The translations under genes and the position numbers were made by a program. A DNA stretch of 5,942 nt, taken from NCBI GenBank assembly GCA_937902525.1, contig CALEKV010000195.1:1-5942 (forward strand). Direction: 5' to 3'. Positions within the stretch are counted from its first letter, which is position 1. Each line of letters opens with the position of its first letter. Source of the DNA: an uncultured Candidatus Saccharibacteria bacterium (lineage in GTDB: Bacteria > Patescibacteriota > Saccharimonadia > Saccharimonadales > Saccharimonadaceae). The notes under the pieces were generated by a model. The model saw nothing but the letters and a program-made list of their open reading frames with translations, had not been told where the DNA came from and searched no databases. This document shows positions 1 to 5,428 of this stretch, piece after piece.

Positions 1-46
1 AGATTCCGAAACGTGACTGGAGTTCAGACGTGTGCTCTTCCGATCT
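1..46 (+). other. Illumina TruSeq adapter contamination
   Basis: Bases 13-46 reproduce the common TruSeq read-2/index adapter, beginning GTGACTGGAGTTC and ending GCTCTTCCGATCT. Bases 1-4 (AGAT) match the end of the P7 side. Bases 5-12 (TCCGAAAC) sit where the index lies, and their complement GTTTCGGA is the TruSeq index 21 barcode. This is library sequence left on the contig end, so real genome begins at about base 47. Any reading frame crossing the junction is artificial, including the TAA formed at 46-48. It was recognised from memory of the adapter sequence, and the match is long enough to leave little doubt. Confidence 0.98.
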
Positions 47-294
47 AAGTAAGCTACAAACTGGATTGGTTTGACCAAGCAGCGGACCCTGATTGGCGGG
101 GTTATTATGAGCAAAAGGCGGACGGAATTTATTTGGATATTGCTGGATTTAACCGACACCTTATGGAACAGCTTGGGGTTTTGTCGCAAAATATCCATAT
201 TTCTGCGGTAGATACAATGCAGAATCCTAATTATTTTTCGCATGCCGCGGGTGATACTAGTGGGCGCGTTGCCGTTGTGGCCGTTATGCGTTAG
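47..294 (+). CDS. pgeF: C-terminal fragment of a probable PgeF/YfiH-family protein (peptidoglycan-editing factor, 'polyphenol oxidase' fold)
   Basis: Only the last 81 codons are present, read from base 49 to the TAG at 292-294; the 5' part is lost at the adapter junction. The order of features fits the C-terminus of the YfiH/PgeF family: a Y-L-D-I stretch leading into an 'N-x2-L-x3-GV' helix, an 'I-x-I-S-x-V-D-T' strand, then 'Y-F-S-H' and a terminal 'G-R-V-A-V-V-A-V-M' strand. In other members this corresponds to the FFS-x-R-x(n)-GR-x-A end. Family members are purine nucleoside phosphorylase-like enzymes, and PgeF is implicated in removing wrongly incorporated L-Ser from muropeptides. The metal-binding His/Cys residues lie upstream of this fragment, so activity cannot be judged. 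The gene converges on the pilin gene with 11 bases between stops and no visible terminator. Family assignment is by eye. Confidence 0.6.
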
Positions 295-305
295 GCTGTC
301 AGGTT

Positions 306-818
306 TTATTTTACAGATATGTAATAACTAGCACCGTTTGTATAATAAGTATCACCCGCATTTGTGCTGCACGTGCCGTCGCTAAATTTAGTTCGCGAAC
401 TGGACTCAAACCGGTACACTAACATATACCATTGCCCTGAGGCTTGGCCGCACGCCGCCGCTGTGTAGTAGTAATAAGAGTATCCGTAGCCTGTTGCTAA
501 TGTTGGATCGCCACTATTTTTTGGGTCTTTTGGCAGGTCGTCAATAACCGGACCGCCGGGGCCGCCGTTTAGTGCCGTGGAAAAAGTAGACCAGTTAATG
601 TTATCGCTACGGTAAGTTGCAGCAGGGTACGTGCCATTATCATCGTAATATTGTTCCAGCGCTTTGGTTATATTGGAGATGTCTGAACGCCGTATGGCAT
701 CGCGCGAGCGGCCTTGGACGCCATTATAGCCAACCACTACCACGGCTACCAAAATACCCAAAACAATAATTACGGTCATCAACTCAATAATTGTGAAACC
801 GCTCGTGCTTTTTTTCAT
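306..818 (-). CDS. type IV pilin-like protein (prepilin with N-terminal methylation motif)
   Basis: The product is 170 residues from the ATG at 818-816. A short basic leader MKKSTSG is followed by the prepilin peptidase site, with cleavage expected after Gly7, Phe8 as mature residue 1 and Glu12 as the conserved Glu5. A hydrophobic helix (about residues 8-31) then anchors the subunit and forms the filament core. The rest is a globular head with a 'YYDDNGTYP' motif near residue 57, typical of pseudopilin/PilA-like heads, a Tyr-rich stretch at 111-118, and cysteines at 123 and 150 that could form the usual C-terminal disulfide loop. A GTG at 857 would add 13 residues before the leader, which is unlikely for a type III signal peptide. 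No assembly genes (pilB, pilC, pilD) are in the window. It could be a major pilin or a minor pseudopilin; the sequence alone does not decide. Confidence 0.93.
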   Translation of the reverse strand: MKKSTSGFTIIELMTVIIVLGILVAVVVVGYNGVQGRSRDAIRRSDISNITKALEQYYDDNGTYPAATYRSDNINWSTFSTALNGGPGGPVIDDLPKDPKNSGDPTLATGYGYSYYYYTAAACGQASGQWYMLVYRFESSSRTKFSDGTCSTNAGDTYYTNGASYYISVK

Positions 819-824
819 AACTTC

Positions 825-830
825 AGTATA
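825..830 (-). promoter_or_regulatory. putative -10 element of the pilin gene, placed for a leaderless transcript
   Basis: On the minus strand TATACT (830 to 825) ends six bases before the ATG at 818. A -10 at this spacing puts the transcription start on or next to the start codon. No Shine-Dalgarno-like sequence stands at a useful distance, as the only candidate is a GAAG two bases from the ATG. No good -35 is seen at 16-18 bases; a TTTACA lies too close. The call is inferred from spacing and hexamer match only. Confidence 0.45.
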
Positions 831-860
831 TGTGAACGGCGGTGTAAAATCTACCACCTT

Positions 861-869
861 TGGTATACT
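861..869 (+). promoter_or_regulatory. putative extended -10 promoter of metG, placed for a leaderless transcript
   Basis: TGG-TATACT fits the extended -10 pattern (TGn followed by a 5/6 match to TATAAT). The hexamer ends at 869 and the metG ATG is at 878, so transcription would start at about 876-878 and the mRNA would have essentially no leader. No -35 is visible, which an extended -10 can tolerate. The only purines before the ATG (GGTAAG, 870-875) are a poor Shine-Dalgarno and too close. The central GTATAC is palindromic, so the site could also be read on the other strand. Confidence 0.5.
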
Positions 870-877
870 GGTAAGTA

Positions 878-2368
878 ATGGGAAAAAATTTATATATTAC
901 AACTGCGATTCCGTATGTGAACGGTGCGCCGCATATTGGCCACGCGATTGATTATTTGTTGGCTGATATTTGGGCGCGTTATTGGCGTCAAAACGGCAAG
1001 CCAGTTCGGTTTCAGGTTGGCACCGATGAGCATGGCAATAAAGTCGCTGCCAAGGCGGCTGCCGAGAACCTAACGCCCCAGGCTTACTCTGATAAAATGT
1101 CAGATGGTTTTAAGCAGTTTATCCAAAAGATGAATGTGGAATATACCGATTTTATCCGCACCACCGACCCTCATCACATTGGCGCGGTACAGTATATTTG
1201 GCAACAGCTATTACCACATATTTACAAGGGTGAGTATAAAGGTTGGTATTGTGTTGGGCATGAAGCTTTTTTTACCGACAAAGAAGTCGAAGAAACTAAT
1301 GGCATTTGCCTGGACCACCAGGCGCCGTATCAGCAGGTGACAGAAGAAAATTATTTTTTGCGCTGCAGTGATTTTACTGAACAAGTGCGCACGGCCATTG
1401 AATCAAACAAAATGAAAATTATACCAGAGTTCCGCGCCAAAGAGTTCTTGGAGCTCATGAAAGATGGCCTAAAAGATGTATCCATTAGTCGTCCGCAAAA
1501 AACCTTAACATGGGGTGTGTCAGTGCCGGGCGACCATGATCAAGTGATGTACGTGTGGCTTGATGCCTTGGCTAATTACATCACCGTGCTTGGCTATCCA
1601 GATAAACCGGGCTGGCAAGATTTTTGGCCGGCCGATGTGCAGGTGATCGGCAAAGATATATTACGATTCCATGCCGGCATTTGGCCGCCAGTTTTACTGG
1701 CACTTGGATTGTCTCTGCCCAAAAAAATGTTAGTGCACGGCCATGTTAATAGTAACGGTGCCAAAATGAGTAAAACGGTTGGCAACGTGATTGACCCAAA
1801 TCAGATTATGGATGAATACGGAGTGGATGCGTTTAGGTACTATTTTGCCCGTCATATTCCTACGCAAGATGACGGCGATTTTACTTGGGATAAATTTGAA
1901 GCCGCTTATAATGGTGAACTCGGTAACGACCTTGGCAACTTAGTGCAGCGCGTAGCCAGCATGTTACTGCGCTATCAGGCTGGTGTCATTGGTGATAAGC
2001 CGCAAAGCCAACATGATGTTGGGCCATACCGCGAAGCGATTGAGCGTCTGACCTTTGATCGCGCCCTAGGCGAAACCTGGGAGACTATCAGGAGTATTAA
2101 TCAATACCTAGAAACCGTTAAGCCCTGGGAGATTGCTAAGGCGATGCAGCACACCCCTGAAGAAAAGGAACATTTGGAAGAGGTGTTAGCCTATGCTGCA
2201 GGCATGTTGCTACAAGTTGCCAATCAGCTGGCACCGTTCATGCCAGCCACGGCGGCCGAAATCCATCGCCTATTTAGCACTGGCGTGGTACCGGGTGACA
2301 TAACGCCGCTGTTCCCGCGTTTGTACTTACATACGCCCGATCCGCGGACGCCCAAAACGGGAGTGTAG
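878..2368 (+). CDS. metG: methionyl-tRNA synthetase, short form
   Basis: This class I aminoacyl-tRNA synthetase of 496 residues charges tRNA-Met in the cytoplasm. The N-terminus reads YITTAIPYVNGAPHIGH, with HIGH at 19-22, which fixes the ATG at 878. The insertion with the zinc knuckle spans about 115-160. The catalytic core continues through YVWLDALANYIT, and the signature loop is KMSKT at 296-300. The anticodon-binding helical domain follows from about 345 to the end. The protein stops there, so the C-terminal EMAP/Arc1p-like tRNA-binding and dimerisation domain of longer MetRS proteins is absent, as in other short bacterial forms. The knuckle is Cys125-x2-His128 and Cys144-x2-His147, where a Cys is usual at 128. 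It is probably the first gene of the plus-strand run; tatD begins eight bases after its stop. Confidence 0.98.
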   Translation: MGKNLYITTAIPYVNGAPHIGHAIDYLLADIWARYWRQNGKPVRFQVGTDEHGNKVAAKAAAENLTPQAYSDKMSDGFKQFIQKMNVEYTDFIRTTDPHHIGAVQYIWQQLLPHIYKGEYKGWYCVGHEAFFTDKEVEETNGICLDHQAPYQQVTEENYFLRCSDFTEQVRTAIESNKMKIIPEFRAKEFLELMKDGLKDVSISRPQKTLTWGVSVPGDHDQVMYVWLDALANYITVLGYPDKPGWQDFWPADVQVIGKDILRFHAGIWPPVLLALGLSLPKKMLVHGHVNSNGAKMSKTVGNVIDPNQIMDEYGVDAFRYYFARHIPTQDDGDFTWDKFEAAYNGELGNDLGNLVQRVASMLLRYQAGVIGDKPQSQHDVGPYREAIERLTFDRALGETWETIRSINQYLETVKPWEIAKAMQHTPEEKEHLEEVLAYAAGMLLQVANQLAPFMPATAAEIHRLFSTGVVPGDITPLFPRLYLHTPDPRTPKTGV

Positions 2369-2376
2369 GTAGCAAA

Positions 2377-3171
2377 ATGCTTGTCGATACACACTGTCAC
2401 CTGCACGACAGTCAATTTTATCCCAATGGCAATGCGGACGCTTATCAGCGGTCGATTGAGGCTGGGGTGGCCATGGTGTGCGTGGGAACAGACACACGGA
2501 GTAGCGCCGAGGCTGTTGCGTTTTGCGAAGGCCATCCACTTACCTGGCCGGTAGTGGGTGTTCACCCCCATGAAGCCGCGCACAGCTGGTCGGGTATCAG
2601 GCAGTTATTGATTAACCACCGTAAAGCAATCATTGGGGTGGGTGAAATTGGGCTGGATTATTACTACAATCATAGCTCAAAACAGGTACAACAGGAGGCT
2701 TTAGAAGCACAAATTCAGTTGGCGCTTGATAATGATTTGCCAATTAGCTTTCATGTCCGCAATGCTTTTGATGATTTCTGGCCAATTTTTGATAATTTTA
2801 ACGGTGTTCGCGGTGTTCTGCACAGTTTTACCGATACAGCCCAAAACGCTGAACAGGGCTTTATGCGTGGATTGTTTGTGGGTCTCAACGGCATCAGTAC
2901 TTTTAGCAAAGACCCCAAACAAGTGAATTTTTTCACAACTGTACCTCTTAAGAGTATTGTGCTAGAAACGGATGCCCCATACTTGACACCAAAGCCTTTC
3001 CGTGGTAAAATGAATATACCAGCATATGTGGGTAGCGTAGCGGAGTTCCATGCGCATGCCCGCGGTATGTCCTTACAGGCTCTGTCTAGCGCTACAACTG
3101 CAAATGCAGAAGTGCTGTACGGAGTTAAATTCAGTGAGCAGTACCAACAATTACACCCCGGCACTCCCTAG
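2377..3171 (+). CDS. tatD: TatD-family metal-dependent hydrolase/DNase
   Basis: The product is 264 residues with a TIM-barrel amidohydrolase fold. The metal ligands of the TatD family are all present: His6 and His8 in DTHCHLH, Glu90 in GVGEIGLDYYY, His126 in the 'SFHVR' strand, His149 in VLHSF and Asp199 in ETDAPYLTP. GVHPH at 61-65 is also typical. Members of this family act as 3'-5' exonucleases or DNases in DNA repair and fragmentation, and as D-aminoacyl-hydrolase-like enzymes in some reports; the exact substrate cannot be read from sequence. The ATG lies eight bases after metG, with a weak AGGT six bases upstream. metG-tatD adjacency is common in bacteria and supports co-transcription. 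The last dozen residues after the family's normal end (near LYGVKF) overlap the next gene. Confidence 0.96.
   Translation: MLVDTHCHLHDSQFYPNGNADAYQRSIEAGVAMVCVGTDTRSSAEAVAFCEGHPLTWPVVGVHPHEAAHSWSGIRQLLINHRKAIIGVGEIGLDYYYNHSSKQVQQEALEAQIQLALDNDLPISFHVRNAFDDFWPIFDNFNGVRGVLHSFTDTAQNAEQGFMRGLFVGLNGISTFSKDPKQVNFFTTVPLKSIVLETDAPYLTPKPFRGKMNIPAYVGSVAEFHAHARGMSLQALSSATTANAEVLYGVKFSEQYQQLHPGTP
3121..3124 (+). promoter_or_regulatory. Shine-Dalgarno of the first unknown gene
   Basis: GGAG ends nine bases before the GTG at 3134. It lies inside the 3' end of tatD and is the main reason for choosing that GTG as the start of the downstream gene. Confidence 0.5.
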
Positions 3172-3841
3172 CCAGGCAGATACCTGGCCTTTTTCACATT
3201 CTGTTTATATACCTGACCCCGATGAAGATATCTACGATCTATTCTTAGGCATACAAGAGGAAATCGATACCCTGAAGGCAAAGGGTGGACAAAAGTCGTC
3301 TAATGAGGTATCATTGGCCGTGCAAGGCAGAGAGCTGCAAAATTCTCTGTCATCTCGGGAGACAATAATGAATACTTATCCTTTTTCACCACAAGAGGCC
3401 GATGAGCTGATTGACCCCGCCCATAAAGCGTATGCGGAGGCGATTTTTGTTGCCGAACCAGGCCATGCAATAATACCTAGTACTGAGCACAAGCCTCAGG
3501 TGACCGAGTTAGCGGTGCAGGCCCAAATTGCCGCAACCAACGAGCCAGCACCTGGTTTTGAAGATATATACAAAGCGGTAAAACAAAGTGATCGTTACAT
3601 ACCAGCCAGTCCTGAAGTCAGCCAGTATGCAGCCGCACAGGGACAGCAGGTCACAGGAGCAGCAGAGCGCTTTGGTCACGTAGCAGCAACCGGCACGGTT
3701 GACGACTTGGAGCGCGTAACAGTAGAAGCTGGACGCAAAATGAATTTACTCGAGGCGTATTCAGTGAAGATACAGAGAGCGCGCGGTCAATGCGTTGGCG
3801 CCCCGCGGGGCAGCGTGTCATTGCCGCAGGAGTGGCTGTAA
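3134..3841 (+). CDS. hypothetical protein, acidic and probably largely disordered
   Basis: The product is 235 residues from a GTG preceded by GGAG, overlapping the end of tatD by 38 bases in another frame. I recognise no domain. Residues 1-80 are rich in Pro, Asp, Glu and Ser (for example IPDPDEDIYDLF at 26-37). The middle is Ala/Gln/Pro-rich, and a helical, charged segment runs from about 176 to 210. There is no signal peptide or membrane segment, and no cysteine until residue 220. The last 25 residues (about 211-235) look unlike the rest in composition, and the alternative frame there reads more like protein, so this end may come from a frameshift (see findings). An ATG at 3368 with its own GGGAG would give a 157-residue product. 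A terminator-like hairpin lies within codons 13-21. Function is unknown; position suggests co-transcription with tatD. Confidence 0.7.
   Translation: MSSTNNYTPALPSQADTWPFSHSVYIPDPDEDIYDLFLGIQEEIDTLKAKGGQKSSNEVSLAVQGRELQNSLSSRETIMNTYPFSPQEADELIDPAHKAYAEAIFVAEPGHAIIPSTEHKPQVTELAVQAQIAATNEPAPGFEDIYKAVKQSDRYIPASPEVSQYAAAQGQQVTGAAERFGHVAATGTVDDLERVTVEAGRKMNLLEAYSVKIQRARGQCVGAPRGSVSLPQEWL
3171..3194 (+). terminator. possible intrinsic terminator or attenuator at the end of tatD
   Basis: GCCAGG (3171-3176), a six-base loop, and CCTGGC (3183-3188) form a perfect six-pair stem followed by C and five T (3190-3194). The last base of the tatD stop codon is the first base of the stem, the usual place for an intrinsic terminator. 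However, it lies inside the reading frame of the next gene if that starts at 3134. The stem is short and the T-run interrupted by C3195, so it may terminate only partially. Confidence 0.45.
3357..3361 (+). promoter_or_regulatory. internal Shine-Dalgarno for an alternative start at 3368
   Basis: GGGAG ends six bases before an in-frame ATG at 3368-3370. Its strength and spacing are better than those of the upstream GTG start, so it may mark the true start or a second, shorter product. Confidence 0.4.
3828..3832 (+). promoter_or_regulatory. Shine-Dalgarno of the second unknown gene
   Basis: AGGAG ends eight bases before the ATG at 3841 and is the strongest Shine-Dalgarno match in the window. 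Together with the TAATG stop-start overlap it supports translational coupling. It weakens if the reading frame is really continuous through this point. Confidence 0.5.
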
Positions 3842-4254
3842 TGAATCTACGCAGGGTTATTTATACGTTGTTTGGTGATACAGACACGACAGTTCCGGTT
3901 AACCTATCGGCAATGGTCCGTAATAACCAGCCGTACACCGAACGTGAGCTGATTGAGATGGAAAGCAAAATCGGCGCTCGCTTGTTTGGGACAATACCGG
4001 ATGGCCACCGGCGTGAGTTTTTTTGCCTAGATAACAATAGCTGGATCTGGTACGAAGAGTGGCGCGAAAACGGCTATACCCATAAAACGACTGTCCGGTA
4101 CGAAATCCAAGCCGCAGGAGTGTTAAAAGTGCAAGAAGGCGCACGGTATAGTTATTTGGAAGGCACTGAGTTGGATAATTTTATTCAAGCGGTCAAGGCG
4201 TACCACGACACTGTGCTGCCAGTTTTGTATCATAAAAACCCAGCCGTTGCATAA
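3841..4254 (+). CDS. conserved-looking hypothetical protein with a WIWYEEW motif
   Basis: From the ATG at 3841 the product is 137 residues, overlapping the preceding stop by one base (TAATG). An alternative ATG at 3790 adds a basic, hydrophobic 17-residue N-terminus. The protein starts basic (LRRVIYTLFG), then has 'DTTVPVNLSAMVR', a helix with LIEMESKIGARLFG, and a compact core: GHRREFFCLDNNSWIWYEEW (55-74), a beta-rich 'TTVRYEI..GVLKVQ' (83-98), and a C-terminal helix with 'NFIQAVKAYHD' (113-123). The core looks like a folded, conserved domain, and I have the impression that similar sequences recur in Saccharibacteria, but I cannot name a family and assign no function. It may be the C-terminal half of one protein with the upstream gene. 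The next gene begins 16 bases later, apparently from its own promoter. Confidence 0.8.
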   Translation: MNLRRVIYTLFGDTDTTVPVNLSAMVRNNQPYTERELIEMESKIGARLFGTIPDGHRREFFCLDNNSWIWYEEWRENGYTHKTTVRYEIQAAGVLKVQEGARYSYLEGTELDNFIQAVKAYHDTVLPVLYHKNPAVA

Positions 4255-4255
4255 C

Positions 4256-4264
4256 TGCTACAAT
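4256..4264 (+). promoter_or_regulatory. putative extended -10 promoter of the cysteine desulfurase gene
   Basis: TGC-TACAAT fits the extended -10 pattern and begins two bases after the stop of the preceding gene. The hexamer ends six bases before the GTG at 4271, the geometry seen before metG and the pilin gene, and again predicts a leaderless mRNA. No -35 match is visible. It would let the desulfurase be transcribed independently of the metG-tatD run. Confidence 0.45.
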
Positions 4265-4270
4265 AGTATT

Positions 4271-5428
4271 GTGGAGCCTGAGCCAATAATTTATCTTGAC
4301 CATGCTGCCGCCACGCCTGTGGCGGATTTTGTGTTGGCCGCCATGCAGCCTTACATGACCGATAAATTTTATAACCCTAGCAGTCCGTACGCTCCGGCTA
4401 TTGCTGTGCGGCGCGATTACCAAGCCGCCAAAGCGCAACTTGCCGCAGTAATTGGCGCCAAACCCGACGAGATTATTATGACCGCTGGGGCTACGGAGTC
4501 AATTAATTTGATGTTTAATAGCGTGCAAGGGCATGTTATCACCAGTAATATTGAGCACCAAGCGGTGCTAAAGGCGGCATTGCTACACGAATATACTTAT
4601 GTTGGGGCGGACAGCAAGGGCACGGTGAGTCCTCGGGCCGTTGAGAATGCATTCAGGCCGGATACGGTGCTTGTTAGCATTGCGCTGGCTAATAATGAAT
4701 TGGGCACCATACAACCGCTAAAAGATATCGCGATTGTGGTTGGCGCGGAACGTGAGCGCCGCAAGAATGCTGGCGAGCGCACCCCCTTATATTTTCATAC
4801 CGATGCTTCTCAGGGCGCGGACTTGCTTGATTTACACGTTAGTCGCTTAGGGGTAGATGCTATGACGCTAAATGCCGGGAAGGTGTACGGCCCTAAGCAG
4901 GTTGGATTATTATGGACAGCTAGCCATGTCGCATTGACCCCAGTTATGGTTGGTGGCGGCCAGGAAAGCGGCTTGCGTAGCGGCACCGAGAACGTGGCCG
5001 GCGCAGTTGGCTTTGCCACAGCGCTAACGGCAGTCAATGCACACCATAAGGCCGAGGGCTTGCGGTTAGCGAGCTTGCGCGACATGTTGCAGCAACGGCT
5101 AGTGGGGGCATTCCCAAATGCGGTGGTATCGGGCAACCCCAAAAAACAACTCCCTAATTTTTTGCATATTTCGTTCCCCGGTTTAGATGCCGAGCGGCTG
5201 CTGTTTGCGTTAGAAATGCAGGGCGTGCTGGTGGCTACTGGTAGCGCTTGTGCGGCCAATAAGGGAACGCGCAGCCACGTATTGACCGCCATTGGCTTGG
5301 AACCGGCTGTGGCCGACGGTAGCTTGCGGATGACCTTAGGGAAACTAAGTAATGAGCAGTCTATATTGCATGCCGCAGAGAGTATAATAGGAGTAGTTAA
5401 TAGCGAACGAAAAAGGGTGGGACAATGA
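4271..5428 (+). CDS. cysteine desulfurase, NifS/IscS-type class V aminotransferase
   Basis: This PLP enzyme converts L-cysteine to L-alanine and passes the sulfur as an enzyme persulfide to acceptors for tRNA thiolation or Fe-S clusters. From the GTG at 4271 it has 385 residues, a normal full length. Visible landmarks are the N-terminal YLDHAAATP, the ATESINL cofactor loop, His96 in NIEHQAV, Asp178 and Gln181 in HTDASQG, the PLP lysine Lys204 in NAGKVYGPKQVG, GGGQESGLRSGTENV, and catalytic Cys327 in the mobile loop TGSACAANKG. Lys204 is preceded by Gly where most NifS/IscS proteins have His. A TTG at 4247 would add eight residues and overlap the upstream gene, but neither start has a Shine-Dalgarno. 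The GTG fits the -10 just upstream. No scaffold or acceptor gene (iscU, sufU, mnmA) is in the window, so the pathway is not settled. Confidence 0.96.
   Translation: MEPEPIIYLDHAAATPVADFVLAAMQPYMTDKFYNPSSPYAPAIAVRRDYQAAKAQLAAVIGAKPDEIIMTAGATESINLMFNSVQGHVITSNIEHQAVLKAALLHEYTYVGADSKGTVSPRAVENAFRPDTVLVSIALANNELGTIQPLKDIAIVVGAERERRKNAGERTPLYFHTDASQGADLLDLHVSRLGVDAMTLNAGKVYGPKQVGLLWTASHVALTPVMVGGGQESGLRSGTENVAGAVGFATALTAVNAHHKAEGLRLASLRDMLQQRLVGAFPNAVVSGNPKKQLPNFLHISFPGLDAERLLFALEMQGVLVATGSACAANKGTRSHVLTAIGLEPAVADGSLRMTLGKLSNEQSILHAAESIIGVVNSERKRVGQ
5383..5388 (+). promoter_or_regulatory. possible internal -10 element before the DUF218 gene
   Basis: A perfect TATAAT lies inside the end of the desulfurase gene, 36 bases before the next ATG. 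No -35 match is seen 16-18 bases upstream and there is no TGn extension, so it may be chance. Confidence 0.25.
5415..5421 (+). promoter_or_regulatory. Shine-Dalgarno-like purine run of the DUF218 gene
   Basis: GGGTGGG lies three bases before the ATG at 5425 at its nearest edge, within the last codons of the desulfurase. It supports translation initiation inside the ATGA overlap. Confidence 0.45.

Noticed and set aside
295..305. Terminator between the converging pgeF and pilin genes
   Set aside because: Only 11 bases separate the stops and no stem-loop can be formed there.
819..857. GTG at 857 as pilin start
   Set aside because: It would put 13 extra residues, including Pro-Pro, before the standard short basic prepilin leader.
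2224..3164. Minus-strand open frames opposite metG/tatD
   Set aside because: They lie opposite conserved TatD codons and show no domain or start signal.
4247..4270. TTG start for the desulfurase adding eight residues
   Set aside because: It has no Shine-Dalgarno, overlaps the previous gene, and the added residues (including a Cys) precede the family's usual N-terminus; GTG 4271 fits the upstream -10 better.
4810..5292. Long minus-strand open frame opposite the desulfurase
   Set aside because: Shadow of a strongly conserved gene; composition is Ser/Pro/Leu-rich with no recognisable motif.
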